DNA of 64,000 bases from Pseudomonas sp. SLFW (GTDB lineage Bacteria > Pseudomonadota > Gammaproteobacteria > Pseudomonadales > Pseudomonadaceae). Positions within the stretch are counted from its first letter, which is position 1; every line of letters starts with the position of its first letter. Below are positions 8,949-18,557 of this stretch, piece after piece. The stretch lies in the NCBI RefSeq assembly GCF_009905615.1, contig NZ_JAAAKW010000001.1:558001-622000 (forward strand), in the 5' to 3' direction. The notes below the pieces were generated by a model. That model saw only the letters and a program-made list of their open reading frames with translations. It did not search any database and was not told the DNA's origin. Position numbers and translations under genes: made by a program.

Positions 8949-9680
8949 ATGAATTCGATCCTCTCCCTGCGTCCTGACGACAGCCAGCCCACACCGCTTT
9001 ATTTGCAACTGGCGCGCAATCTGGAGGCGGCGATTCATGCCGGTCAATGGAAGGCCGAGCAGGCGTTGCCCTCGGAACGCAGCCTCAGCGAGAGCCTGAA
9101 CATTTCCCGAGTCACGGCGCGCAAGGCACTGGAAATTCTGCTGGAACAAGGCCTGATCCGCCGCAGCCAGGGTTCGGGCACGTTCATCACGCCGCGCCTC
9201 GAACAGCCGCTGTCCCGTCTCTCCAGCTTTAGCGAGATGCTGCGGCTCAAGGGTTTCACGCCCAGTTCCCAGTGGCTGGAGCGCGATATCACATTGCCGA
9301 CCCACGAAGAGCTGATCCGCCTGAGCCTGTCGCCCGCCGCGAAAGTTGCCCGGCTCAAACGTCTGCGCAAGGCTGATGGCATCGTCATGGCGGTCGAACT
9401 GAGCGCGCTGCCCGCAGCCCTGTTGCCAGAACCCGAGGCCATCGGCGATTCGCTGTACGCGCATCTGGATGCCATCGGTCGCCCGGTGGTGCGCGCCCTG
9501 CAACACATCCGCGCGATCAATGCCTCGGCGGAAATGGCCGCGCTGGTCGGCCTCGAAACTGGCACCGCCATGCTGCTGATGACCCGGATTGGCTACCTCG
9601 CCGACAACACGCCCATCGAACTGACCGACACCTATTGCCGCGACGATTACTACGATTTCGTCGCCGAACTGCGCCGGTAA
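8949..9680 (+). CDS. nagR: GntR/HutC-family regulator of GlcNAc genes
   Basis: This 243-residue regulator has an N-terminal winged helix (about residues 12-80; PLYLQLARNLEAAI, LPSERSLSESLNISRVTARKAL, RRSQGSGTFI) and a C-terminal UTRA ligand domain (about 95-240). It heads the GlcNAc gene set and is followed by nagA after 33 bp. The ligand is probably GlcNAc-6-phosphate or GlcN-6-phosphate, by analogy with other NagR/YvoA proteins. The start is placed at the ATG at 8949, where conserved sequence begins. Upstream in-frame codons would run through the candidate operator. Confidence 0.88.
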   Translation: MNSILSLRPDDSQPTPLYLQLARNLEAAIHAGQWKAEQALPSERSLSESLNISRVTARKALEILLEQGLIRRSQGSGTFITPRLEQPLSRLSSFSEMLRLKGFTPSSQWLERDITLPTHEELIRLSLSPAAKVARLKRLRKADGIVMAVELSALPAALLPEPEAIGDSLYAHLDAIGRPVVRALQHIRAINASAEMAALVGLETGTAMLLMTRIGYLADNTPIELTDTYCRDDYYDFVAELRR

Positions 9681-9713
9681 GTAGCGCCCCAGATAACCCC
9701 GAACGGAGCCTGC

Positions 9714-10820
9714 ATGTCCGAGTTCAACATCCTTGCCCCTGACGGCTGGATTCGCGGTCAGTTGCAGCACCGCGACGGCCGGGTAACGCGCATTGATGGC
9801 ACGCCCTGCGACCCGCAGGACAACGACCTGCCTTACGTTCTACCGGGTTTCATTGACTTGCACGTCCACGGTGGCGGAGGCAGCGACATCATGGAAGGCG
9901 CCGAAGGGTTCGCCACTATCGCCCGCACGCACCTGCGTTTCGGCACCACGTCGATGCTGGCCACGACCATGACCGCCCCCGCCGTTGAGATCGGTCAGAT
10001 CCTGGAACAGCTGGGCGGGTATTGTCAGCGTCGGGCGTCAGAAACGGCCCGGGTGTTGGGCGTGCATCTGGAAGGCCCCTACATCAATCCGGGAAAACTC
10101 GGCGCGCAACCTAACCACGCCCACGCCGCGCTGCTGAGCGAAGTCGAGCACTATCTGAGTCTGGCGCCGATCAAGGTCATCACCATCGCACCGGAGATCG
10201 CCGGGCATGTCGAGCTGATCAAAGCCCTGGCGTCCCAAGGGGTGCGCCTGCAAATCGGCCACACGTTGGGCAGCTACGAAGAAGGGGTCAAGGCCCTCGA
10301 AGCCGGTGCGACCAGCTTCACCCACCTTTATAACGCCATGAGCCCGCTGCATCACCGCGAACCCGGCATCGTCGGTGCGGCGCTGGCCCATGCGCGTTAC
10401 GCCGAGCTGATCCCCGATTTGCTGCACGTGCACCCTGGCGCCATTCGCGTCGCGTTGCGCTCGATCCCCTGCCTGTATTGCGTCACCGATTCCACCGCTG
10501 CCACCGGCATGCCGGACGGCGAATACAAGCTCGGCAGCCACACCGTCACCAAATGCCTCGGCGGCGTGCGCCTGCCCGACGGCACCCTCGCGGGCAGCAC
10601 GCTGACCATGGATCAGGCGCTGCGCAATCTGGTGAAGATCGGCCTGCCGTTGGCGGAAGCCTCACAACGTCTGTCGCAATTTCCTGCGGACTATCTGGGC
10701 ATCGAAGAACGCGGCCGCCTGCAACCCGGCAGTTGGGCGGACGCCGTGTACCTGGACCGCGATCTGAAACTCACCACCGTGATGGTCGAAGGAGAGACCC
10801 TTGAACTCGAAAATGCTTGA
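9714..10820 (+). CDS. nagA: N-acetylglucosamine-6-phosphate deacetylase
   Basis: NagA removes acetate from GlcNAc-6-phosphate to give GlcN-6-phosphate in the cytoplasm. The 368-residue product has the amidohydrolase metal motif DLHVHGGGG (about residue 46), HLEGPYINPGKLGAQP (about 118), the metal histidine segments IGHTLGSYEEG and THLYNAMSPL, and the catalytic aspartate region YCVTDSTAATG. Its 3' end overlaps the next gene by 20 bp, because the SIS gene appears to start at a TTG inside nagA. This fits a tightly coupled operon. Confidence 0.95.
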   Translation: MSEFNILAPDGWIRGQLQHRDGRVTRIDGTPCDPQDNDLPYVLPGFIDLHVHGGGGSDIMEGAEGFATIARTHLRFGTTSMLATTMTAPAVEIGQILEQLGGYCQRRASETARVLGVHLEGPYINPGKLGAQPNHAHAALLSEVEHYLSLAPIKVITIAPEIAGHVELIKALASQGVRLQIGHTLGSYEEGVKALEAGATSFTHLYNAMSPLHHREPGIVGAALAHARYAELIPDLLHVHPGAIRVALRSIPCLYCVTDSTAATGMPDGEYKLGSHTVTKCLGGVRLPDGTLAGSTLTMDQALRNLVKIGLPLAEASQRLSQFPADYLGIEERGRLQPGSWADAVYLDRDLKLTTVMVEGETLELENA

Positions 10821-11823
10821 TGAGGCCCTCGCCTCTGCGGACGCGGTGCAGCGTCAGTTGACGGTGCTCGAACCCCGTCTGATCGACCTCGCGCAGCGCC
10901 TGCGTCAGACCGCGCCTCACGTTGTGCTCTCGGTGGCCCGGGGCAGTTCCGATCACGCCGCCAGTTACTTCGCCTACCTGACCATGCAGCACGTGGGCGT
11001 GCCCGTCGCGTCGCTGCCGATGTCGGTGGTGACCTTGCACAACTCGCCCCTGAAGGTTGAAAACCAGCCCGCCATCGGTTTTTCGCAGTCAGGCCAAAGC
11101 CCGGACCTGGTGGACAGCCTGCGCACGCTGCGTGAACGCGGCGCCTTGAGCATTGCGATGGTCAACGTCGAAGGCTCGCCCCTCGAACAGGCCTGTGAAT
11201 ACGTGCTGCCGCTGAGTGCGGGGCCTGAGCTTAGCGTCGCGGCGACCAAAAGCTTCATCGCTACTCTGAGCGCCAGTGCACGCCTCGTCGCCCATTGGCG
11301 GCAAGACGCCCAGCTGTCGAAAGCAGGTGAAACGCTGCCGGAACGCTTGCACGAGGCGGCGCGTCAGGACTGGTCCGCTGCCATCGATGCGCTGCGCGAT
11401 TGCGAGCGCCTCATGGTCATCGGTCGCGGCACCGGTTTCGCCATCGCTCAAGAGGCAGCGCTCAAGTTTAAGGAGACCTCGGGGATTCAGGCCGAAGCCT
11501 TCAGCAGCGCCGAAGTGCGCCACGGTCCGATGGCGCTGGTGGGCGATCACTATCCGCTGCTGATCTTTGCCACCCGAGGCGCCGAACAGGCCAGCCTGCT
11601 TGCCCTCGCCGCCGACATGCGCGAGCGCGGTGCCAAGGTGTTGCTGGCCGCGCCCGACAATGTGGCGGAGCGCGACCTCACCCTGACCTGCGCCGACCAC
11701 CCGGCCCTTGACCCGATTCTCGCCATTCAGAGTTTTTACGTGATGGCGGCGGGCCTGGCCGAAGCCCGAGGCCTCGATCCCGATCAGCCACGCCACTTGA
11801 GCAAAGTCACCAAAACCCATTGA
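10801..11823 (+). CDS. nagB-II: SIS-domain glucosamine-6-phosphate deaminase (NagB-II type)
   Basis: This 340-residue protein has two SIS sugar-isomerase domains (VLSVARGSSDHAASYFAYL, about residue 40; LMVIGRGTGFAIAQEAALKFKE, about 200) and ends in HLSKVTKTH, the phosphosugar-binding tail shared with GlmS. It lacks the glutaminase domain of GlmS. Position after nagA makes a GlcN-6-P deaminase of the NagB-II type the best call. The TTG at 10801 has AGGAG about 5 bp upstream, whereas the ATG at 10813 is about 17 bp away, so the TTG start with overlap into nagA is preferred. Confidence 0.9.
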   Translation: MNSKMLDEALASADAVQRQLTVLEPRLIDLAQRLRQTAPHVVLSVARGSSDHAASYFAYLTMQHVGVPVASLPMSVVTLHNSPLKVENQPAIGFSQSGQSPDLVDSLRTLRERGALSIAMVNVEGSPLEQACEYVLPLSAGPELSVAATKSFIATLSASARLVAHWRQDAQLSKAGETLPERLHEAARQDWSAAIDALRDCERLMVIGRGTGFAIAQEAALKFKETSGIQAEAFSSAEVRHGPMALVGDHYPLLIFATRGAEQASLLALAADMRERGAKVLLAAPDNVAERDLTLTCADHPALDPILAIQSFYVMAAGLAEARGLDPDQPRHLSKVTKTH

Positions 11824-11862
11824 TTCCGCGCCGCCTCGACCGACGCCAGCAAGGACGATGTC

Positions 11863-14400
11863 ATGCATAACAATAAACAAATGACGTTCAGCGCCCCGTT
11901 CAGCGGAGCGGTACTGGAACTGAGCCAAGTGCCCGACCCGGTGTTCGCCGAGGGCGCCATGGGTGTCGGCATTGCCATTGACCCACTGGATGCTGTGCTG
12001 CACGCGCCGTTCGCGGGCGTGGTCATCAACGTTGCGCGCACCCGCCATGCCGTGAATCTGCGAGCGGACAACGGCAGCGAATGGCTGTTGCACGTGGGCA
12101 TCGACACCGTCGGGCTGAATGGCGAGGGCTTCGAAGCGCTGGTCAAAGACGGCGAGCGGGTGAAGGAAGGTCAGCCGCTGCTGCGCTTCGATCTGGATAA
12201 GGTGGCCCGCGGAAGCCGCAGCCTGGTCAGCCCGTTGATTCTGCTCAACGGTGATCGGTACAGCCTGACGCCCGCCCGGCCTGCTGGCCCGGTGAACGTG
12301 GGCGAACCCTTGTTGATCGTCGAAGGCGTGGCCCACGAAACGCAAAAATCCCAGAACCCTGACATTCGGGCCAAACAGGCCCGAGGCATGATCCGCGTTG
12401 CCCACAACGGCGGCCTGCACGCTCGCCCTGCTGCCCTGGTACGTCAGACGGCCCGCCAGTTCGCCAGTCACGCCGAGCTGCATTTCGCCGGGGCCAGCGC
12501 GTCGACCGACAGCGTCACCGGCCTGATGGGGCTGGGGATTGCCGAGCAGGATGAGGTGGAAGTGGTGTGTCTGGGGCATGACAGCGAAGTCGCGCTTCAG
12601 GCGCTGCTAAAGGCACTGTCCACGCCCTCCCCGGACGAAAAGCCTCAGGCGCCCGTGACCCAAGTCGTACCCGTCGGCAATGAAACCGTCGACCTCGAAA
12701 ACGGCATACTGCGGGGGGTGACAGCGTCCCCCGGTCTGGCCAGCGGCCCGTTGTTCCGGCTCGACACGATTGAGCTGGAAGAAGACGGCGGCGGCCATCG
12801 CCCTGAAGAGCAACGCCAGATCCTCAGCGAAGGACTGGCGCAGGTTCGCGCCGACGTCAGCACCTCTCTCGATCATCAACACCACGAACAGAGCGCGATT
12901 TTCGCCACGCACTTGGCGATGCTCGAAGACCCGGCCCTGCTCGACGCGGCCTACGACGCCATCGATCAAGGCCAAAGCGCGGCCCACGCCTGGAGCCAGG
13001 CTGTGCTGGCCCAATGCGCGATACTGGAAAACCTCGGCAATCCCCTGCTCGCCGAGCGCGCCAACGACCTGCGCGACCTGCGCCAGCGCGTGCTGCTCAC
13101 ACTTCTCGGTGACGCCCGCGATGTGGCCGTGCCCTCAGGCGCCATTGTCATCGCCCGCGAACTGACGCCCTCCGATTTGTTGATGCTGGTGCAACGCGGC
13201 GTCGGCGGGATTTGCATGGCGGAAGGCGGCGCCACGTCCCACGTCGCCATCCTCGCCCGCAGCAAAGGCGTGCCGTGTCTGGTCGCACTGGGGTCGGCGC
13301 TGCTCGACGTCGCGACCGATAAAGACGTGGCGCTGGATGCCGACAATGGGCGTCTGGAAATCAGACCCGATGCCGCTCGCCTACAGGACATTCAGATCCT
13401 TCGTACACAGCGCTTCGAACAACGCCAACGTCAGCAGCAACAGGCGCACCTCCCTGCGCAAACACAGGACGGCGTCGACATCGAGGTCGCCGCCAACGTC
13501 GCGTCCCGTGCCGACGCTGAAAACGCACAGCTCAACGGTGCCGATGGCGTGGGCCTGTTGCGCACCGAGTTTCTGTTTGTGGATCGCAGCACTGCGCCCA
13601 CTGAGGACGAACAGTTGTCGGCCTATCAGTCGGTGCTCGACGCCATGCCCGAGAAACCGGTGATCATCCGTACCATCGACGTCGGCGGCGACAAACAATT
13701 GGAATATTTGCCCCTCCCCGTCGAGGCCAACCCGGTGCTCGGCATGCGCGGGATTCGTCTGGGTCAGGCCCGCCCTGGACTGCTCGATCAACAGTTGCGC
13801 GCTTTGCTGCGGATCAAACCGTTGGCGCGCTGCCGCATTCTGCTGCCGATGATCAGCGAAGTCGGCGAGCTGCTGGCGGTTCGCGCGCGCATCGACGCAC
13901 TGGCTTCGGAAGCCGCCATCAGCGAGCGCCCTGAACTGGGGGTGATGATCGAGGTGCCGTCCGCTGCGTTGCTCGCCGGGCAACTGGCCGAGCACGCGGA
14001 CTTTCTGTCCGTCGGCACCAACGATTTGTCCCAATACACCTTGGCCATGGACCGCGACCATGCAGGGCTGGCCGCTCGCGTGGATGCGCTGCACCCCGCC
14101 CTCCTTCGCTTGATCGCCATGACCTGCACAGCCGCTCAAGACAAAGGCCGCTGGGTCGGCGTGTGTGGCGCGCTGGCCTCCGACCCTCTGGCGACAGCGG
14201 CGTTGATCGGGCTGGGTGTGCGCGAGTTGTCGGTGAGCCCTCCGCAAGTCCCGGAAATCAAGGCACAGGTTCGCGAGCTGGACGTCCGTCAATGCGAAGC
14301 GCTGGCTCAGCACTTGATGAACCTGACCAGCGCCGAAGACGTGCGGGACGCCTGTCGCACGTTTCAGACGCAGGTCCTGAAGCCACAAGCCATCGCCTGA
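11863..14400 (+). CDS. nagF: Fused PTS protein: EIIA(Glc)-HPr-Enzyme I
   Basis: This 845-residue protein joins three phosphotransfer modules. Residues 1-155 are an EIIA-Glc domain with the phospho-histidine in LLHVGIDTV (H77). Residues 174-250 are HPr with GLHARPA (H186). Residues about 283-835 are Enzyme I with GGATSHVAILAR (H460), the PEP-binding RTEFLF segment and the GVCG cysteine motif. The fusion carries phosphate from PEP to the NagE permease without the general PTS. It lies between the deaminase and nagE, as in other pseudomonads. Confidence 0.95.
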   Translation: MHNNKQMTFSAPFSGAVLELSQVPDPVFAEGAMGVGIAIDPLDAVLHAPFAGVVINVARTRHAVNLRADNGSEWLLHVGIDTVGLNGEGFEALVKDGERVKEGQPLLRFDLDKVARGSRSLVSPLILLNGDRYSLTPARPAGPVNVGEPLLIVEGVAHETQKSQNPDIRAKQARGMIRVAHNGGLHARPAALVRQTARQFASHAELHFAGASASTDSVTGLMGLGIAEQDEVEVVCLGHDSEVALQALLKALSTPSPDEKPQAPVTQVVPVGNETVDLENGILRGVTASPGLASGPLFRLDTIELEEDGGGHRPEEQRQILSEGLAQVRADVSTSLDHQHHEQSAIFATHLAMLEDPALLDAAYDAIDQGQSAAHAWSQAVLAQCAILENLGNPLLAERANDLRDLRQRVLLTLLGDARDVAVPSGAIVIARELTPSDLLMLVQRGVGGICMAEGGATSHVAILARSKGVPCLVALGSALLDVATDKDVALDADNGRLEIRPDAARLQDIQILRTQRFEQRQRQQQQAHLPAQTQDGVDIEVAANVASRADAENAQLNGADGVGLLRTEFLFVDRSTAPTEDEQLSAYQSVLDAMPEKPVIIRTIDVGGDKQLEYLPLPVEANPVLGMRGIRLGQARPGLLDQQLRALLRIKPLARCRILLPMISEVGELLAVRARIDALASEAAISERPELGVMIEVPSAALLAGQLAEHADFLSVGTNDLSQYTLAMDRDHAGLAARVDALHPALLRLIAMTCTAAQDKGRWVGVCGALASDPLATAALIGLGVRELSVSPPQVPEIKAQVRELDVRQCEALAQHLMNLTSAEDVRDACRTFQTQVLKPQAIA

Positions 14401-14433
14401 ATAACAAGAACGATCACCTCAAGGAGAGACGTC

Positions 14434-16119
14434 ATGTACCAACACTTCATTGAAGGATTGCAGCGACTGGGGCGCGCGTTGATGCTGCCCATCGCGATTC
14501 TGCCGATTGCCGGGCTGTTGCTGCGCCTGGGCGATACCGACCTGCTGGACATCGCGATCATTCACTCGGCGGGCAACGCGATTTTCAGTAACCTGGCGCT
14601 GATCTTCGCCATCGGCATTGCCGTGGGCTTCGCCCGTGACAACAACGGCACGGCGGGCCTGGCGGGTGCGATTGGCTATCTGGTCATGACCTCGACGCTC
14701 AAGGTGCTCGACCCCCACATCGACATGGGCATGCTCGCCGGGATCATCGCCGGCCTGCTGGGCGGCGCGATGTACAACCGCTTCAAAGAGATTCACCTGC
14801 CCGAGTATCTGGCGTTTTTTGGCGGACGCCGGTTCGTGCCGATTGTCACAGGGCTGTCGGCGGTGCTGCTGGGCCTGGTGTTCGGCCTGATCTGGCCACC
14901 GGTGCAACAGGGCATCAACACCCTCGGCCAGTTGATGCTGGAAAGCGGCAGCATCGGTGCGTTTTTCTTCGGCGTGATGAACCGGATTTTGATCGTCACC
15001 GGCCTGCACCACATCCTCAACAACCTGGTGTGGTTCGTGTTCGGCAGCTTCACCGACCCGGAAACCGGGCGCGCCGTGACCGGCGATCTGGCGCGCTATT
15101 TCGCAGGCGATCCCCATGCGGGCCAGTTCATGACCGGCATGTTCCCGATGATGATTTTTGGTCTCCCCGCAGCGTGCCTGGCGATGTACCGCAACGCACT
15201 GCCGGAAAACCGCAAGCTGATCGGCGGGATTCTGCTGTCGATGGCGCTGACGTCGGCGCTCACCGGCGTGACCGAGCCGATCGAATTTGCCTTCATGTTC
15301 CTCGCGCCGATGCTGTACGTGCTACATGCCTTGCTGACCGGTTTGTCGATGGCGCTGGCGAACATGCTCAACATTCACTTGGGCTTCACCTTCTCCGGTG
15401 GCGCCATCGACATGGCCCTCGGCTGGGGCAAGTCCACCAACGGCTGGCTGGTCTTTCCGCTGGGGTTGGCGTACGCGTTGATCTATTACGTGGTGTTCGA
15501 TCAGTGCATCAAGCGCTTCAACCTCAAAACGCCGGGGCGTGAACAGGTCGTCGCCAATACTGCTCAAGTGGCGCAAAGCGACCGGGCCGGTGCGTACATC
15601 AACGCATTGGGCGGTGCGGACAATCTGCTTGGGATCGATGCCTGCACCACGCGCCTGCGCCTGCAACTGGTGGATCGCAGCAAAGCGCAGGACAGCGAGT
15701 TGAAAGCGCTGGGCGCGATGGCGGTGGTGCGGCCGGGGAATGCGGGGAGTCTGCAAGTGGTGGTCGGGCCGATGGCGGATGGCTTGGCGGACGAACTGCG
15801 CAACGCCCTGCCGCATGCAGCCAAGATGCCGGTGGCTGGGGAGTCGGTTGTCGCCGTAGCTCGTCAAACGGTTGATGTCACGCAGGCGGCACAATGGTTC
15901 AAAGCGCTGGGCGGCAAAGGGATCGAGGACGTGGAATGCGTGGCGCTCACTCGGCTGCGGGTGCAATTAAAGGAAGGCCAGTCGTTGGCGGCGGGTCAAC
16001 TGGAAGTGTTGGGCTCGCAAGGGGTTCGAAACCTGGGGAACGGCGTGTGGCATGTGTTGGTGGGGGATGGTGCGCAGGGGTTGAGCGAGGCAGTGCGGGG
16101 GATGGTCAACGGAAGATGA
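14434..16119 (+). CDS. nagE: PTS N-acetylglucosamine permease, IIC-IIB(-IIB)
   Basis: This 561-residue inner-membrane protein imports and phosphorylates GlcNAc. Residues 1-360 form the IIC channel, with the family segments ALMLPIAILPIAGLLLRLG and TGVTEPIEFAFMFLAP. A IIB domain follows, with the phospho-cysteine in DACTTRLRL. A second IIB-like domain at about residues 485-561 has ALTRLRV, so alanine replaces the catalytic cysteine and it is probably structural. AGGAGAG precedes the ATG by 6 bp. A decayed second copy of the last ~60 bp of this gene lies at 24950-25019. Confidence 0.94.
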   Translation: MYQHFIEGLQRLGRALMLPIAILPIAGLLLRLGDTDLLDIAIIHSAGNAIFSNLALIFAIGIAVGFARDNNGTAGLAGAIGYLVMTSTLKVLDPHIDMGMLAGIIAGLLGGAMYNRFKEIHLPEYLAFFGGRRFVPIVTGLSAVLLGLVFGLIWPPVQQGINTLGQLMLESGSIGAFFFGVMNRILIVTGLHHILNNLVWFVFGSFTDPETGRAVTGDLARYFAGDPHAGQFMTGMFPMMIFGLPAACLAMYRNALPENRKLIGGILLSMALTSALTGVTEPIEFAFMFLAPMLYVLHALLTGLSMALANMLNIHLGFTFSGGAIDMALGWGKSTNGWLVFPLGLAYALIYYVVFDQCIKRFNLKTPGREQVVANTAQVAQSDRAGAYINALGGADNLLGIDACTTRLRLQLVDRSKAQDSELKALGAMAVVRPGNAGSLQVVVGPMADGLADELRNALPHAAKMPVAGESVVAVARQTVDVTQAAQWFKALGGKGIEDVECVALTRLRVQLKEGQSLAAGQLEVLGSQGVRNLGNGVWHVLVGDGAQGLSEAVRGMVNGR

Positions 16120-16178
16120 AGACGACTCTGCGCTGAGAAGTGACTAATCACCTCGATGCTTTTGCAATGTGACGGCCT

Positions 16179-17042
16179 TCAGACTCGAACGAATTTCGTG
16201 ATTACTCCAACGACCTCATCGCCACGCTCCAGGTAAGGTACATGCCCTGTGCCCTCGATAACCTGGCTACAGGCATCGGGTAGCGCTTTCAACAGAGGCC
16301 CTAGAGCAGCAATGGAAAAAACCTGATCGTCACTACCCCAGATCACCAAAGTCCTGCATGTGATGCTCGGCAACTGCGCGACCAGCACGTTCAGACCTTC
16401 GCGCCGAGTATCGGCAACTACCTTCTGCACGGTCGCGTACCTGGCACGACCGCTAGCGGCTAGTGCACGGGCAACTCGGCCCGCGACTTGTGGTGGGTGT
16501 ACGAACAACAAGCTCCAGAAGCGTTGCATCTCTTCAACCGTGCGGTAGCCAAAATTACCGTCCCGGCCAGTTAGCAAACCAGCCTGAAATACGGGGCCCA
16601 ACGCTGCATCGCCCAGCCCTGATGGCGCCAGCAGTATCAGGCGCTGAACCCGTCCAGGTTTTTTGGCGGCATAGAGCCCTGCCACACAACCACCTAAGGA
16701 GCTGCCAATCAACACGATGGGGCGTGTCGAAAGCCGATCGAGCAGGGGCTCCAACTCGACCAGCATTGCCTGCGGACCGAGGCCCTGTCGGGCCAGGCAA
16801 GAGGACTGGCCATGCCCGGGTAAATCAATAAACAGGCAATGGTGCTTTCGAGCAAGCTTGCACACTTCAGGGCCCCACTGATCTTTGCTAGCACCAAGGC
16901 CATGCAACAGGACCAGGGTTGCGCCTTCCTGCCGACGGCTTTCCAAATAGGATAAGCGGCCATGGCGCCGTAGTTTCAGAGCAAAGCGCCAGCGATTGAT
17001 CGTACGCAGGGATGTCAGCAACAAAAGGTCAAGGGCGTTCAT
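16179..17042 (-). CDS. Alpha/beta-hydrolase in accessory cluster
   Basis: This 287-residue hydrolase has the oxyanion segment LVLLHGLGASKDQW (about residue 43), the nucleophile elbow GSSLGG (S115), an acid segment WGSDDQV and the histidine in GTGHVPYLE near the C-terminus, so the catalytic triad is complete. It is the last gene of the six-gene leftward operon and overlaps the exporter gene by 14 bp. The ATG at 17040-17042 has AAGG about 6 bp before it. In this setting a thioesterase, esterase or product-hydrolysis role is plausible. The substrate is unknown. Confidence 0.87.
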   Translation of the reverse strand: MNALDLLLLTSLRTINRWRFALKLRRHGRLSYLESRRQEGATLVLLHGLGASKDQWGPEVCKLARKHHCLFIDLPGHGQSSCLARQGLGPQAMLVELEPLLDRLSTRPIVLIGSSLGGCVAGLYAAKKPGRVQRLILLAPSGLGDAALGPVFQAGLLTGRDGNFGYRTVEEMQRFWSLLFVHPPQVAGRVARALAASGRARYATVQKVVADTRREGLNVLVAQLPSITCRTLVIWGSDDQVFSIAALGPLLKALPDACSQVIEGTGHVPYLERGDEVVGVITKFVRV

Positions 17043-17937
17043 CGATTGCCTTCTGCTCCTTTGTACCTGTGGCCACAAAAACCTTGCGCCCTGGCATGTG
17101 CAGTTGGCAAAGCGCGACGCCCAGAAGCGATAATGCAGCCCCTAACAACAGGCGTTGGCCTAAACGTTCGACAAGCAGTACCTGGCTCACAGCGATGGCA
17201 AAAACCGGTACCAGCAATAGATAAGGGGCTAGCTGTTGCATGCTGTTGCGTCGCAGCAGCCAGAACCAAAGGCCGAACCCCAACAGACCACCACTGAGTG
17301 CGGTGTAGATCATGGCCCACCAAGCCACAGCACTCGCATCGGCCAGCGTGGACCACTGCCATTCTTCCTGGACCAGTGACCAGATCAGTAATTGTGGCCC
17401 CGCTACGATTGCTGTCCAGGCGCTGAGCGCCAGTGGGTCTAATGGCCCCATACGCTTGGTCAGTACCGACCCGACGGCAAATGCCAAAGCTGCCAGCGCG
17501 ATCAGCATCATGCCGGTCAGCGTGGCCTTGGGGGCATCACTTGGGAGCAACACCAATACCCCGCAAAACGCCAAGGCAATGCCGACCACAACATTGAGCT
17601 TCAGCGCCTCACCTAGCACTAAGAAGGCCAGAATCAATGTGAATGGCGTGGCCAATTGATAAATAACCGCTGAAGTCGAAGCGTCGACGCGAGCGATGCC
17701 GCAGTACAACAGTCCAAAGTGCAGCGTACCCATCACCGTCGCAATCACTGTCATCGGGATGATTTGATCCCTTCGACAACGCCACAGAAACGGAAGAAGA
17801 AATAGGGACATGATCGCGTAACGCATAGCGACCGTCAGAATCGACGGCAACTCAGCGCCGGCGACCTTTACTGCAGTGACCTGCGCGCCCCATAGAAAAG
17901 CCACCAGCAATGCAAGCATGGAGTCCTTCAATGACAT
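17029..17937 (-). CDS. EamA/DMT-family transporter
   Basis: This 302-residue protein has ten hydrophobic segments in two EamA repeats, starting LALLVAFLWGAQVTAVKVAG and including LAALAFAVGSVLTKRMGPLDPLALSAW. The family exports metabolites such as amino acids and small aromatics. Lying inside the biosynthetic operon, it is a good candidate exporter of the product or an intermediate. The ATG at 17935-17937 has AGGGG about 8 bp upstream. A GTG at 17944-17946 overlaps the stop of the preceding gene and is less likely. Confidence 0.87.
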   Translation of the reverse strand: MSLKDSMLALLVAFLWGAQVTAVKVAGAELPSILTVAMRYAIMSLFLLPFLWRCRRDQIIPMTVIATVMGTLHFGLLYCGIARVDASTSAVIYQLATPFTLILAFLVLGEALKLNVVVGIALAFCGVLVLLPSDAPKATLTGMMLIALAALAFAVGSVLTKRMGPLDPLALSAWTAIVAGPQLLIWSLVQEEWQWSTLADASAVAWWAMIYTALSGGLLGFGLWFWLLRRNSMQQLAPYLLLVPVFAIAVSQVLLVERLGQRLLLGAALSLLGVALCQLHMPGRKVFVATGTKEQKAIDERP

Positions 17938-17942
17938 AACGA

Positions 17943-18554
17943 TCACCCCTTAGAGAATTGAATCGGGCGTACAACGCTTGGGGCATTGCCTTGCGAGTGC
18001 CAGTTATCGTTTAGCCTGCGGTAGTGCTCGGCAAGCCGGTCAAGGGTTTCGCGTAACGCTTGCTCAGCTTCTGGGTCATGCGCGAGCTGGCTCTGGAAGC
18101 AAGGCGGGAAACCTGAACCGATCAAGATCATCTTGTTCAGCAGAATATTGAGTACAACCTGTGAAAACACTGCCGTGTGGCCGTAGCGACGCCCGACCAC
18201 GGCGATTGCGGCGAGCTTGTCACGTAACGGACGCTGGCGATGCCGCATGAAGCCATAGCCCATTCGCTCAAGAAACGCCTGGAATCGGCTGTTGAGTCCA
18301 TAGGCATGCATGACCGGCACGTAGAGCAACGCGTCCGCATGGCTCAAACGTGCCACTAATTGCCCGACGTCATCCGGTAGGGCGCAATCCTCCGTGGAAC
18401 ACGCATTGTCTGCATCGCAGTAATCGATGCGGTAATCCTTGAGCCAGATTTCCTCGACTGTAGCCTCCTCACCCAGGTGGCGATGCACAAGCGCCACCAC
18501 CCGAGCACTGACGCCGCAAGGCCGACTTGACCCTACTATGACGGCCAGCTTCAT
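17943..18554 (-). CDS. NADPH-dependent FMN reductase family protein
   Basis: This 203-residue flavodoxin-fold protein begins KLAVIVGSSRPCGVSARV, the FMN-phosphate-binding loop of the NADPH:FMN reductase family, and has the typical segment YVPVMHAYGLNSRFQAFLERMG. It sits directly after the diiron-protein gene, with only a few bases between stop and start. It could supply reduced flavin or electrons to that enzyme. It might instead act as a small quinone or nitro reductase. A GTG one codon upstream (18557) is an alternative start. Confidence 0.84.
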   Translation of the reverse strand: MKLAVIVGSSRPCGVSARVVALVHRHLGEEATVEEIWLKDYRIDYCDADNACSTEDCALPDDVGQLVARLSHADALLYVPVMHAYGLNSRFQAFLERMGYGFMRHRQRPLRDKLAAIAVVGRRYGHTAVFSQVVLNILLNKMILIGSGFPPCFQSQLAHDPEAEQALRETLDRLAEHYRRLNDNWHSQGNAPSVVRPIQFSKG

Positions 18555-18557
18555 CAC

